Below, one piece after another: positions 25,472 to 34,463 of a stretch of 64,000 nt of DNA. Each line of letters opens with the position of its first letter. Position 1 is the first letter of the stretch. The notes under the pieces were generated by a model that searched no databases, was not told where the DNA came from, and saw nothing but the letters and a program-made list of their open reading frames with translations. The stretch spans positions 1 through 64,000 of the forward strand of contig NZ_JAGXJY010000021.1 of NCBI RefSeq assembly GCF_019091085.1, in the 5' to 3' direction. This stretch comes from Mesorhizobium sp. GbtcB19. GTDB taxonomy: Bacteria; Pseudomonadota; Alphaproteobacteria; Rhizobiales; Rhizobiaceae. The translations under genes were made by a program, and so were the position numbers.

Positions 25472-26338
25472 ATGATCGTTTGCCCACGCTGCAATCTGGA
25501 ACACGCGTCCGCGGATGCCGCTTGCCCGAACTGCGGCTTCGTACCCGGCAGCCTGAACGGCTTTCCCGTCTGGGCGCCCGAGATGGCGAATGAAGGCGGC
25601 GGGTTCCACGAGAGCTTCTTTGCCGAGTTGGCGCAGCGCGAGGTCGGCAATTTCTGGTTCGAGGCCCGCAACACCATCATCACGCGCACGCTGAGGCGGT
25701 TCTTTCCGCAACTCCGGTCGTTCCTCGAGATCGGCTGCGGCACAGGCTTTGTCCTGAGCGGCATCGCCCGCGCCTTTCCGAGCGCCCGGCTGGTGGGGAC
25801 CGAAATCTTCATTGCCGGCTTGCCCTTCGCCGCCGCCCGCTTGCCGTCGGCAAGCTTTGCCCAGATGGACGCAAGACGATTGCCCTACGCCGCGGAATTC
25901 GATGTCGTGGGGGCTTTCGACGTGATCGAGCACATCAAGGAAGATGTCGAAGCGCTGGAGAACCTGAAGCGCGCCGTGAAGCCCGGGGGCGGCGTGATCG
26001 TTTCAGTGCCGCAGCACAGATGGCTCTGGAGCGAGCTCGACAATCAGTCGTTTCACTTCCGGCGCTACGAAAAGCGGGAACTGCATGAAAAGATCGAAAG
26101 CGTGGGACTGGAGGTCATCTACAGCACCTCGTTCGTGTCGCTTCTGTTGCCGTTGATGTTCCTGTCGCGGCGACGCAACAGCGAAAGCGGCGAATTCGAT
26201 GCCAGTAGGGAATTCCGCATCGGGCCGGCCGTAAATGCCTCGTTGCGGACCATGATGGCGATCGAAGGCCTGATCCTCGGGACGGGCCTCACCCTTCCCG
26301 TCGGCGGCTCCCGACTGGTGGTGGCGAAACGTCCGTGA
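25472..26338 (+). CDS. Zinc-ribbon SAM-dependent methyltransferase
   Basis: A 288-residue protein with an N-terminal four-Cys ribbon (C4, C7, C18, C21) and a class I methyltransferase core: FLEIGCGTGFVLSG, GTEIFIAGL, MDARRLPYAAEFDVVGAFDVIEHI, KRAVKPGGGVIVSVPQHRWLWSELD. The final ~90 residues are basic and partly hydrophobic (LLLPLMFLSRRR, GLILGTGLTLPVGG), which may place it at the membrane. Enzymes of this layout often methylate sugars in glycan clusters. It lies 12 bases downstream of the second propeller gene. Confidence 0.87.
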   Translation: MIVCPRCNLEHASADAACPNCGFVPGSLNGFPVWAPEMANEGGGFHESFFAELAQREVGNFWFEARNTIITRTLRRFFPQLRSFLEIGCGTGFVLSGIARAFPSARLVGTEIFIAGLPFAAARLPSASFAQMDARRLPYAAEFDVVGAFDVIEHIKEDVEALENLKRAVKPGGGVIVSVPQHRWLWSELDNQSFHFRRYEKRELHEKIESVGLEVIYSTSFVSLLLPLMFLSRRRNSESGEFDASREFRIGPAVNASLRTMMAIEGLILGTGLTLPVGGSRLVVAKRP

Positions 26339-26365
26339 CTTGCAGCGCTCCTCAAAGGACAGCCG

Positions 26366-26749
26366 TCAAGGCAATCGGGTCGCCGCCAGCATTACGCCGA
26401 GGACGATCAAGCAATTGCCGGCAAGGGACTGCCAGCTGAATCGTTCGTGCAGGAACAGGACCGAACCGGCGAAAATCAGAGGGTAAGACAGTGCGGCGAA
26501 CGGGAAGGCCAGCGACAGCGGAATTCTCGATATCGCGGCATACCAAAGGACGCTGCAGATCACGAGTCCGAGGCCGCCTATCCAGACCTGCCAATCGGCA
26601 AGCAGGCCAAGCAGATAGGGCCAGCCCCCTTCGAGGCTGAACGGCACGGTTCCATGTTCGCTCAAGCGAGACTTGATGACGATCTGGGTCACGGTGAGCA
26701 GGAATACGGCGGCCAAAATGAGCGCGATGCCGATGCCACGGTTATCCAG
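26366..26749 (-). CDS. Small four-helix DMT/EamA-like membrane protein (ArnE/ArnF type)
   Basis: About 127 residues with four hydrophobic helices: IGIALILAAVFLLTVTQIVI, VWIGGLGLVICSVLWYAAI, LSLAFPFAALSYPLIFAGSVL and LAGNCLIVLGVMLAA. This is the layout of ArnE/ArnF-like half-transporters that flip undecaprenyl-phosphate sugars. A GtrB-like enzyme in the same region makes that role attractive. There is no ATG in a sensible place. The best start is a CTG at 26749 preceded by GGAGAAGCAAT; GTG 26893 is an alternative with no visible ribosome-binding site. The coding region is convincing but the 5' end is not. Confidence 0.65.
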   Translation of the reverse strand: MDNRGIGIALILAAVFLLTVTQIVIKSRLSEHGTVPFSLEGGWPYLLGLLADWQVWIGGLGLVICSVLWYAAISRIPLSLAFPFAALSYPLIFAGSVLFLHERFSWQSLAGNCLIVLGVMLAATRLP

Positions 26750-26997
26750 ATTGCTTCTCCATTCCTGCGAATCAGTCAGCGCCGCAACATTGGACCGTGC
26801 GGCGCCACCTGTCCATTTGGGCCGACGGCAACCAAGGCGGGCGGAAAAGAAGGCGACCGCGGAACCTGAGCGTGGCGACGCGCGCAAGGCCACCAAGGAC
26901 CGGTGACACCCGCGATGAAAACCCGCATGCTGCTCCAGGCAGCCGGCGATAGATTCCGGATGCTCACGCCGCAGCGACGTGGCGAAGAGGGAACGAT

Positions 26998-28062
26998 ATG
27001 AGGCAGCCACGCATGACGGACCAGGATGCTGGCACGGAAGCCCTGCTGCGGGAACTGTCGGCCGTCTCGCATGACGACTATTCCAACAGCTTTGCAAAGC
27101 TGCGCGGGAGGCTGACCGATAGCCGAGGCATCCGGCTGCCGGACTTCGTGCGCGACCTGCAGCCGGCTTATCGCCGGGTGTATTTCGATATTGCCGTCGG
27201 TTACGCAGCGCTGGCGGCTGTCGTCGCGCTGGTATCGATCGGACAATGGGCGGGCATATGGCCGGTCGCGCTGGGTCTGCTCGGCGCGATCCTGATCGGC
27301 TACTGGGCACTCTATCTCACCTCGTTCATCCACGAGGGGGCGCACTGGAATCTTGCACCCGACAGAACCATCAATGACTGGCTGAGCAACCTCCTGCTGT
27401 CGTGGATCATCGCGTTGGAGATCGGCTTCTATCGCAAGGTGCATTTCGAGCATCACCGCTCGCTCGGTACCATCCATGACACCGAAATCTCCTATTTCTC
27501 GCCGCTCAACGCCAGGTTCCTCGTGCGCTCCCTGCTCGGCATCCGCGCGATCGAGACCTTGCTGTCCTATCACCGGAACGCGGCGGCTGGCCACAAGCCG
27601 ATGGCGCGCGCGTCCGCCGGGACGGGTGGAACCGGCACCAAGCCATTCTTGTTGTTTGCAATTGCGATCACGGTGCATGGATCGATTGTGCTGGCCCTGT
27701 CGTGGTCCGGGCTTTGGCCTGCCGCGATCGCGTGGGTGCTCGGATTCGGCGCGGTGCTGCCTTTCTTCGGCAGCATTCGGCAGTTGCTGGAGCATCGAAC
27801 CGAGGATGCGCGGCCCGATCAGGATTACACCGCGATCGACCAGGGCGCCTGCGCGCGAATCTTTGGACCCGGGTATTTCGCCAGCACTTTCGGGTCGGCC
27901 GGCTTCAACCGGCACCTGCTGCACCATTGGGAACCGCAGGTGTCCTACACGCGGCTTGCCGACCTCGAACGCTTCCTTGCCGATACCCCCATGCGGGTGG
28001 TGATGGACAGGCGCCGGGTCAGCTATGCCGAGACGTTTCGCCGCCATTTCTCGCTTTATTGA
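26998..28062 (+). CDS. Membrane fatty-acid desaturase/hydroxylase-like protein
   Basis: A 354-residue integral membrane di-iron protein of the fatty-acid desaturase family. The three His boxes are HEGAH, HFEHH and HLLHH, with further histidines in between. Hydrophobic pairs lie at ~65-105 and ~205-255. It would introduce a double bond or hydroxyl into an acyl chain, or into a membrane-bound sugar-lipid. The methyltransferase gene follows after five bases, so they share a transcript. Its presence in a polysaccharide region suggests modification of a lipid carrier or lipid A-type acyl chain, which is inference. Confidence 0.85.
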   Translation: MRQPRMTDQDAGTEALLRELSAVSHDDYSNSFAKLRGRLTDSRGIRLPDFVRDLQPAYRRVYFDIAVGYAALAAVVALVSIGQWAGIWPVALGLLGAILIGYWALYLTSFIHEGAHWNLAPDRTINDWLSNLLLSWIIALEIGFYRKVHFEHHRSLGTIHDTEISYFSPLNARFLVRSLLGIRAIETLLSYHRNAAAGHKPMARASAGTGGTGTKPFLLFAIAITVHGSIVLALSWSGLWPAAIAWVLGFGAVLPFFGSIRQLLEHRTEDARPDQDYTAIDQGACARIFGPGYFASTFGSAGFNRHLLHHWEPQVSYTRLADLERFLADTPMRVVMDRRRVSYAETFRRHFSLY

Positions 28063-28067
28063 AACAG

Positions 28068-29021
28068 ATGGCGAATTGCCCATTCTGCGGCGAGTCCGCG
28101 AATTTCCACGCGGCGGCGACCGATATTGAATATTTCACGACGCCAGAGCGCTTTGAATTCTGGCACTGCAAGGCCTGTGACATCCTGTTCATCTCGCCGA
28201 TGCTGGCGGATCGGCTGGATGTCATCTACCCGTCGAACTATTACGCCTTCCAGGAGGTGGGCAGGAAGAGCTTTCCACTGCGCGTCAAGGAATGGATCGA
28301 CCGCCGAACGCTTCGGCGCGTGCTCCGGGGTATCCAGGGCAGCACCTTGCGTGTGCTCGACGTCGGCGGTGGAACTGGATGGCTCGCGGGCATTGCCCGG
28401 GCCGCCGATTTGCGTGTCACCGAGACCTGGATCGTCGACCTCGACGACAAGGCGAAGAGCAGCGCGGAAGCCCATGGCCATTGTTTTTTTCACGGACGGA
28501 TCGAAGATTTCGACGATCACGGAAAATTCGACCTCATTTTGATGCTCAATCTGGTGGAGCATCTGCCGCGGCCCGATCTGATACTGGCGCGGGCGGCGCA
28601 AATGCTAAGCCCGAACGGGCGCATCGTGATCAAGACGCCGAATTTCCGCTCGCTCGATGCCCTTGTCTTCCGGCACAGATCGTGGGGTGGCTATCACTGC
28701 CCTCGCCATTTCGTGCTGTTCAGCCGTGAGAGCCTGACCCGAACGCTGCGTGACGCAGGGCTTGCCGTCGATGGCTTCTCCTATACCCAGGGAGCACCGT
28801 TCTGGTGCGTCTCGATCATGAATCAGATGCGGCTGGCGGGATGGATATCGATCAGTGCGGCACGATCCTATGCCGACCATCCCCTGCTGCCGTTTCTCCA
28901 GATCGCTGCCGCCGGATTCGACTTTGCGCGACGCCCGTTTTCGCGACTGTCACAGATGGTGGTGATTGCGCGCCGCGACGACAGTGCAGCCGACGGTGAT
29001 CGGCGCCACACCACGGTTTGA
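28068..29021 (+). CDS. Zinc-ribbon class I SAM-dependent methyltransferase
   Basis: A 317-residue protein with an N-terminal four-Cys ribbon (C4, C7, C34, C37; NCPFCGES and HCKACDILF) and the core VLDVGGGTGWLAGIA, WIVDLDD, FDLILMLNLVEHL, SPNGRIVIKTPNF. GGYHCPRHFVLFS is typical of this group of glycan-cluster methyltransferases. The C-terminus is moderately hydrophobic. It starts five bases after the desaturase stop. The substrate is unknown. Confidence 0.87.
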   Translation: MANCPFCGESANFHAAATDIEYFTTPERFEFWHCKACDILFISPMLADRLDVIYPSNYYAFQEVGRKSFPLRVKEWIDRRTLRRVLRGIQGSTLRVLDVGGGTGWLAGIARAADLRVTETWIVDLDDKAKSSAEAHGHCFFHGRIEDFDDHGKFDLILMLNLVEHLPRPDLILARAAQMLSPNGRIVIKTPNFRSLDALVFRHRSWGGYHCPRHFVLFSRESLTRTLRDAGLAVDGFSYTQGAPFWCVSIMNQMRLAGWISISAARSYADHPLLPFLQIAAAGFDFARRPFSRLSQMVVIARRDDSAADGDRRHTTV

Positions 29022-29025
29022 CCTG

Positions 29026-29127
29026 GAGCAATTCCGGCAAAAAGCGTGAGCGGTTTTCCGTCCGGAATTGCGCCAAAACAACGACATAGAGCGGCTCGCC
29101 GTTTCCATGAAAGGGTGAACCGCTCTA
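29026..29127 (+). repeat. RIME-like intergenic repeat, copy 1
   Basis: A ~100-base element made of two inverted repeats: GCAATTCCGG...CCGGAATTGC (29028-29071) and AGAGCGG...CCGCTCT. It closely resembles copies at 31381-31480 and 34464-34566 and the published Rhizobium intergenic mosaic element. It fills much of the 258-base gap before the membrane-protein gene. Confidence 0.85.
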
Positions 29128-29279
29128 GAGAACCTCCGGCAGTCGTTCTGTCATTGCCCCGTTCAATGGCCCGCGCAGGTTGACAAAGGCCAAGCCTGAC
29201 GATCCATCTAGGCCAATTGCCGCGCCCGGCTGCACGTTTCGGGCGGCATGCGCGGCCAAGGGGGGAGTCCCATCGAACC

Positions 29280-31367
29280 ATGGCAATCCAGGCGCCGCCC
29301 CTGAGAACCCCGCTTGCACGGGATGTGACAGCCAATCGATTGTCCAAGGCCAATCCCTACTGGTTTGTCGCGGCTGTATTCATCCTGGCGGTCAACGTTT
29401 GCTTCCTCGTGTTCTACGTTTTCGTGGAATACAGACATCTGTTTCATTCCGATAGCGCCGTTAAGGTATTGATCGCGAGAGAAATCGTGGTCAGCCATGA
29501 TTTCTTTCCGCCGGACTGGTACTATGGAAACAACGACCTGATGGTTTTATTCGGCCATCTCTTTGCTCTCCCGGCGATGATTTTTCTTCCGGCCGGCTTT
29601 ACGGTTCATGCGATCTCGGGCGTGGTTACGTCCATTCTCGTGCTGCACAGCATCTGGCTGGCCACCGGTCTGTCGCCGATCGGCAGAACACAGCGCACGC
29701 TGATAACCGCGTCGATGGCGGCGGGAATCTCCGGTCTGCTGGCGGAAAATCTCTACGGCCAGGCGTCATACGGGACAATTCTATACATATCTCTTTATTC
29801 GATATACTTCCTCATCAAATTGATGAGGGCGCGCTCGACGACGAAAGTCGTTTTGTGGACTGTGCTCCTTGGCGCGCTGATTGCGGCTTCCTTCTGGACC
29901 AATCCCCAGCGAGGGATCGTTACCATAGGCATGCCGCTCATCGCCGCGGCGCTGTGGTCTCTATACAGAACCGGAATCCATCAGGGAGGCGTGACAAGAG
30001 CATCCTGGTTGGGCGTGGTCATTTCGATCTGCACGGGGATGGGTGGCGGAACCCTATTGTACGGAGCGACCATCGCGCATGTAAACAATGTCTCGCGCGA
30101 TACTTCCGCTGTTCAATGGTTGCCATACGACAAGATCGTCAGCAACCTCGCCGTCCTGGGCAAGGAGGCGCTGATAATCTTCGGAGGGCTGCCGCCGGGC
30201 GGCAGCGGACTGCTGTCGCTAGCTGGCCTCTACGGTGCGCTTCGGCTGATTGTTGCAGTCATGCTTTTGTCGTTGATCGTCCGGTCGGTGGCAACATCGG
30301 GGGGAAAGCCGGGCGATGAATTCAGACCGCTGGCCGTCTATGGGTCGGTGGCGCTTCTATCGGTCTGCCTTCTGCAACTGGCTACGACCATTCCGAACCT
30401 GACCGATCCGACCAACAGTTCGCGTTACCTGGTGCCGTCGTTTGTCATGATGGCCATTGTGGCGCTGGCCACACCTCTCGACACGCGACAGCGGCCCATC
30501 GGATCCATCGCGGTAGCGGTGATCTTTGCCGGATTGCTGACAAGTGCCTATCCGGCCTTTGTCAGATCAGATGTGCAATCGCGCGTGCACTGGGACCAGC
30601 AGGTTTCCCGCGCCACCGATTGGCCGAGCTTAGCGGCCTACCTGCAGGACAACGGCCTGCATTATGGTTACGCCACCTATTGGAACGCCGGCCTGCTGAG
30701 CGTGCTGTCCGACGAACATGTCCTGGTGCGGCAGGTTACCCTTGACGGCGAATTGCCGATGCCCATGCATTTCCTGTCATCAAACCGTTGGTACCGCCCC
30801 GATGCCTGGACAGGAGAGACCTTTCTTCTGCTGACCCAGGACGAGGCGAATGGGGTCGACTGGGGGCGGCTGACGGAACTCGGTTCCCCGGTCACGCGAA
30901 AACTTCAGTTCGGCAACCTTGGAATCTTTGTGTTCGGGGAAAACATTGCGGCCAAAGTGCCGGGTTGGGATCCTCAATTCAACCAGGCGGTAACATTTCA
31001 TGCCAACGCGCACGCGCTTACCCAGGTCGGCTCGCTACAGGAGCGCGGCGACGGGAAAGCGCTTGTCGCGCCACCGCAATCGCAGGGTGCGCTGTACTAT
31101 GGTCCTTATGTAAATGTCGCCCCTGGGGCATATCGCCTTACCTTCGACCTGGAAGCCAACGGCAAACCGGCCACGGTTGTCCGGATTGACGCGGCCTCGT
31201 CGCCGGGAGGGACGGTCCTGGCGGAGAAGGAACTGACGGAAAGCCACGGGCCGCAACAACTGCTCTTCTCGATCGACCGCACATCGACCATGGAATTTCG
31301 TGTCTGGGCCCTGGGGAATGGCGAGGTGGCGTTCAAATCGGTCACCATCCAGCGAGCAGAGCCGTAG
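29280..31367 (+). CDS. Large polytopic membrane protein (GT-C-like) with C-terminal soluble domain
   Basis: A 695-residue protein. About ten or eleven hydrophobic helices span residues ~30-455. A ~235-residue soluble, largely beta C-terminus follows (GALYYGPYVNVAPGAYRLTFDLEANG resembles a carbohydrate-binding sandwich). The first loop has HSDSAVKVLIAREI, with acidic residues placed as in GT-C enzymes that use polyprenyl-linked sugars. No specific family is recognised. The start at 29280 follows GGGGGAG. A RIME-like repeat flanks each side, so it forms its own unit in the polysaccharide region. Confidence 0.8.
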   Translation: MAIQAPPLRTPLARDVTANRLSKANPYWFVAAVFILAVNVCFLVFYVFVEYRHLFHSDSAVKVLIAREIVVSHDFFPPDWYYGNNDLMVLFGHLFALPAMIFLPAGFTVHAISGVVTSILVLHSIWLATGLSPIGRTQRTLITASMAAGISGLLAENLYGQASYGTILYISLYSIYFLIKLMRARSTTKVVLWTVLLGALIAASFWTNPQRGIVTIGMPLIAAALWSLYRTGIHQGGVTRASWLGVVISICTGMGGGTLLYGATIAHVNNVSRDTSAVQWLPYDKIVSNLAVLGKEALIIFGGLPPGGSGLLSLAGLYGALRLIVAVMLLSLIVRSVATSGGKPGDEFRPLAVYGSVALLSVCLLQLATTIPNLTDPTNSSRYLVPSFVMMAIVALATPLDTRQRPIGSIAVAVIFAGLLTSAYPAFVRSDVQSRVHWDQQVSRATDWPSLAAYLQDNGLHYGYATYWNAGLLSVLSDEHVLVRQVTLDGELPMPMHFLSSNRWYRPDAWTGETFLLLTQDEANGVDWGRLTELGSPVTRKLQFGNLGIFVFGENIAAKVPGWDPQFNQAVTFHANAHALTQVGSLQERGDGKALVAPPQSQGALYYGPYVNVAPGAYRLTFDLEANGKPATVVRIDAASSPGGTVLAEKELTESHGPQQLLFSIDRTSTMEFRVWALGNGEVAFKSVTIQRAEP

Positions 31368-31380
31368 TGGTGGGCACTAA

Positions 31381-31480
31381 AGCAATTCCAGGAAAAGTGT
31401 GATCGGTTTTCCGTCCGGAATTGCTTTAAATCAAAGAGATAGAGCGGTTCGCCGTTTCCGTGAAACGGTGAAACGCTCTA
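31381..31480 (+). repeat. RIME-like intergenic repeat, copy 2
   Basis: The same two-palindrome element and orientation as copy 1, placed just after the membrane-protein stop. The second palindrome, with GTTTCCGTGAAACGG inside TAGAGCG...CGCTCTA, is better preserved here than in copy 1. Confidence 0.87.
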
Positions 31481-31531
31481 ATGCTGGCGAAGCCTCGGCG
31501 CCAGGACCGATCTGCGGCACCTGCTGAGTTT

Positions 31532-32347
31532 CTACTTCTTCGCCCGCGCGCCGAACCACGCCTCCACCGAGCGATGCTCGTCCAGCCCGAAGCCGAGAAT
31601 CTTCTTCTGATCCGCGCTCAGCCCCGGGAAATCGGACAAGACCGACGGAAGATGAAGCTGCTGCCGCAGCATCGGGATCGTGAAGACATGGTTCACGCCG
31701 CGCCGGTTGCGGTCGGTACGGTTGGTCGATCCGGCATGGTAGAGCATGCAGTCCAGGATGATGAATGTACCCCGCGGCACGGTTACCTGGACCTGACGCC
31801 GCCGCACCGTCTCGTCCGAAGGAAAATCCTCGCGATGATGGCTGGCGGGTATGACCCGGGTGGCGCCATTCTCGGCGGTGAAGTCGTCAAGCGCGAACAG
31901 GGCATTTATCGCCAGAGGCCTTGAACTGACGAAATGCTGGTAAGGAATGTCGCGATGGAACGCCGCCTGACCGTATTTGCTCTTGTTGGCGCGATTGATC
32001 AGCCCGTTGACCTGGTTGACGATGTAGTAGCCGCCGAGCATGCGCGAGAGCAGCCGCGCCAGCCGTTCATTGAAGACCAGGCTGATGAAGGCCGGGGCGT
32101 ATTTGGGAAGGACGCGGATGGTGTCGCGCTCGCCGATCGCCGAAAGATCGTAGCCGGCGGCCGCGGCCTGGTCGGCGTAGGTCGCTTCGGCGACGTCGAA
32201 GTCGCTGGACAGCGCATCCAGTTGCTCGCCCGTCAGGCCGGCGTCGAGCGTCGTATAACCGGTGAGCCGAAGGTCCTCGATCAGAACGTCGATGTCGTCG
32301 CGCGCGACCGCGGCCTCCTTCACCCCGTAGCGATCTATCTCATTCAC
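31532..32347 (-). CDS. Phytanoyl-CoA dioxygenase-family (PhyH) oxygenase
   Basis: A 271-residue Fe(II)/2-oxoglutarate-dependent oxygenase. The metal triad appears as HRD in AAFHRDIPYQHF and the distal His in CMLYHAGSTNRT, followed by NRRGVNHVF where an Arg binds 2-oxoglutarate. These enzymes hydroxylate unactivated carbons. The GTG start at 32347 has GAGGAG just upstream and overlaps the stop of the methyltransferase gene (GTGA). In a glycan region it may hydroxylate a sugar, an acyl group or a small modifying acid; the substrate is unknown. Confidence 0.85.
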   Translation of the reverse strand: MNEIDRYGVKEAAVARDDIDVLIEDLRLTGYTTLDAGLTGEQLDALSSDFDVAEATYADQAAAAGYDLSAIGERDTIRVLPKYAPAFISLVFNERLARLLSRMLGGYYIVNQVNGLINRANKSKYGQAAFHRDIPYQHFVSSRPLAINALFALDDFTAENGATRVIPASHHREDFPSDETVRRRQVQVTVPRGTFIILDCMLYHAGSTNRTDRNRRGVNHVFTIPMLRQQLHLPSVLSDFPGLSADQKKILGFGLDEHRSVEAWFGARAKK

Positions 32348-33537
32348 AGGCGCTCCTCGAGGCGGCTGGAGAAAAGATACGGATGGAAGACCTTCGTGCC
32401 GCTGCCCGGAAATTTCCTTGCCACAGCCGGCCAGCTGCGCGGATTGACCGCGGCCACTATAGCACTCCCGGGATGCCGGGAAATATACGCGTCGGCGCGC
32501 AGCCACGGCCGACCGTCGAGAATGGGCGCCAATGGCTCGTCCGTCAGGAACGCTTCGGCATCCTCGACCAGACGGGGCGCATAGGCCCGCAGCAGATTCT
32601 GGAATTCCCCGGCGCCGAAGATCGCATAAGGCTGATCGCCCCGCCATTTCAACGCGCCGTCGTCGATTTCCGACCAACCCATCAGGAAATCCGATCGCGC
32701 CGGCGCCAGCGACAGGTAGCGGAGGTCGGCGGGGTCCGGCGTCGCGGTCAGGTTGGGCTTGAGAACGGCCAGCCGAAAACCCTTCTGCTGCCCGGCAAGC
32801 GCGACGCTTCCGATGACCTGCAAACCGGCTGCGGCGGCGACCATCCGCAGCGATCGTGTGGAGAGGCTCGAAACGTGGTCGAGGAACAACAGCTCGGTAT
32901 CGGCGACGTCACCATCCGGGCAGATCACCAGCACATAACCCTCCTCCGAGATGACGCGCCTGGACGCGGAAAGGAAGGCCCGCGGGTCAAGCGCGTGCTC
33001 GAGCACATTTACCGAAAGGCAGAGGTCATACCGTCCGGTGATTTCGGCTGGCGCTTGCTCGGCATAACCCTGGCGGATCATGGCCCACGCATCACCCCGC
33101 CGCTGCGCCGCGGCGACCAGCCGGGGAGCCGCCTCAAAGCCCAGCGCGTCGCTCAATTGCCAGCGCCGCGCGAGGTTTTCGAGCAGGGCGCCCGTCCCCG
33201 CTCCCAACTCGACGACGCTTCGGGGGCGAAGAGCGTGCCCCAGCAGCGCCGCGGCGGCTTCATCCAGGCACTCGGCATAGCCGTCGGCCCGGGCGGCGTC
33301 GGCGGCCGGATCGACAAGGCCTAGGTCGTACCCGTCACCATACAGGGTATCCCGTTCCTCAGGCTTCAGCGGGACAGCATGAAAGCCATGCCCGCAAGCT
33401 AGACACGAAGCCTTCCGAATCGGGCGGCCGACGATGGAACCGTCGCTCGTCATGGAACGTGACGGATGCGGCAGTGCCAGCTCCGTCACGGCGTTGGTTC
33501 CGCAAACAGGACAAACGGATCCAATCAACCGGCCCAC
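32344..33537 (-). CDS. Zinc-ribbon SAM methyltransferase with C-terminal second domain
   Basis: A 397-residue protein resembling sugar C-methyltransferases. It has an N-terminal ribbon (C9, C12, C45, C48), a methyltransferase core (VVELGAGTGALLENLA, YDLCLSVNVLEHAL, EEGYVLVICPDGD), and a C-terminal ~120-residue Rossmann-like domain (YAIFGAGEFQNLLRAYAP, PRSWPAVARKFPGSGTKVF). The three-part layout matches the TylC3/NovU-like group that acts on NDP-4-ketosugars, although this is not proof of C-methylation. It is the first gene of a two-gene operon with the PhyH-type oxygenase. Confidence 0.84.
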   Translation of the reverse strand: MGRLIGSVCPVCGTNAVTELALPHPSRSMTSDGSIVGRPIRKASCLACGHGFHAVPLKPEERDTLYGDGYDLGLVDPAADAARADGYAECLDEAAAALLGHALRPRSVVELGAGTGALLENLARRWQLSDALGFEAAPRLVAAAQRRGDAWAMIRQGYAEQAPAEITGRYDLCLSVNVLEHALDPRAFLSASRRVISEEGYVLVICPDGDVADTELLFLDHVSSLSTRSLRMVAAAAGLQVIGSVALAGQQKGFRLAVLKPNLTATPDPADLRYLSLAPARSDFLMGWSEIDDGALKWRGDQPYAIFGAGEFQNLLRAYAPRLVEDAEAFLTDEPLAPILDGRPWLRADAYISRHPGSAIVAAVNPRSWPAVARKFPGSGTKVFHPYLFSSRLEERL

Positions 33538-33737
33538 CCTCCGCCTCCGCCCATATTCGGCTGAGAGCCGTCACGCGTAAATCCCAAAAGCCAACTGGTC
33601 GGTCAGCCAAGCAAACCGCGTCCGAGGATAACGGCGGCGTTCAGGACTCGTGGCAGAGAGTTCGCAAGAATGAAGGCTCGCTGGAATTCCTAAGCTCGAT
33701 ACGCTTTATGACTATCTACATGGTCAGGAGCGTGATT

Positions 33738-33980
33738 ATGGACGCTGTTAAGCTGGCGGAGGCCAAAGCCCGTCTGAGCGAACTCGTCGACCGCGTCGAG
33801 GCGGGCGATTCGATCGACATTACGCGACGCGGCAAGCCGGTTGCACGGCTGACTGCCGTGGCTCAGCCCCGGAAGCCGATCGATCTCGCTATGCTGCGAT
33901 CGCTGACGGCGACCATGCCACCGCAGACCCAGAACGCCCCCGATCTGGTGCGATCGATGCGGGACGGTGATCGCTACTGA
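33738..33980 (+). CDS. Phd/YefM-type antitoxin
   Basis: An 80-residue type II antitoxin. MDAVKLAEAKARLSELVDRVEAG and the strand IDITRRGKPVARL are the prevent-host-death fold that binds DNA. The C-terminal ~30 residues, ending DLVRSMRDGDRY, should wrap the toxin. The start at 33738 follows AGGAG at seven bases. The toxin gene begins four bases after the stop. As usual for such pairs, the complex probably represses its own promoter. Confidence 0.9.
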   Translation: MDAVKLAEAKARLSELVDRVEAGDSIDITRRGKPVARLTAVAQPRKPIDLAMLRSLTATMPPQTQNAPDLVRSMRDGDRY

Positions 33981-33984
33981 TGCC

Positions 33985-34410
33985 ATGCCCTATCTCGACA
34001 CGTCCTTGATCGTCGCGGCACTCTCCAATGAAGCGATGACGCCGCGCGTTCAGACTTGGCTGGCAACGCAGGATCCAGAGCAGCTTCTCATCAGCGATTG
34101 GACCATCACCGAGATGTCCTCGGCAATGGCGATCAAGTTGCGGACCGGACAGATCGACATAGAGCAGCGCGCATCGATGCTCGCTATGTTCAACAAGCTG
34201 GTCGCCGAGAGCTTCACCGTGGTCACAGTGACTGGCGCGCAGTTCCGGACGGCAGCGAGGTTTGCCGATCAGCGTACGCTTGGGCTTCGCGCCGGGGATG
34301 CGCTTCACCTCGCAATTGCTTCAGAGCATGGCGTTACGCTGCATACGCTCGACCAGCAACTTGCCGCGTCCGGTCCGTCGCTCGGCGTACCGACGCAGTT
34401 GCTGGCATGA
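33985..34410 (+). CDS. vapC: VapC-type PIN-domain ribonuclease toxin
   Basis: A 141-residue PIN-domain protein. Acidic catalytic positions are visible: Asp in PYLDTSLIV, Glu in TITEMSSAM, Asp in RAGDALHLAIA, and a final Asp in HTLDQQL. VapC toxins cleave tRNA or rRNA and are held inactive by the cognate antitoxin. The start at 33985 (MPYLDTS) gives the usual family N-terminus; a GTG at 33967 inside the antitoxin gene is an alternative. Confidence 0.9.
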   Translation: MPYLDTSLIVAALSNEAMTPRVQTWLATQDPEQLLISDWTITEMSSAMAIKLRTGQIDIEQRASMLAMFNKLVAESFTVVTVTGAQFRTAARFADQRTLGLRAGDALHLAIASEHGVTLHTLDQQLAASGPSLGVPTQLLA

Positions 34411-34463
34411 AACAGGCTGCGGACAGGGCGTTGCCGGGGTTTTGATACCGTCAGGCCGCTCGA

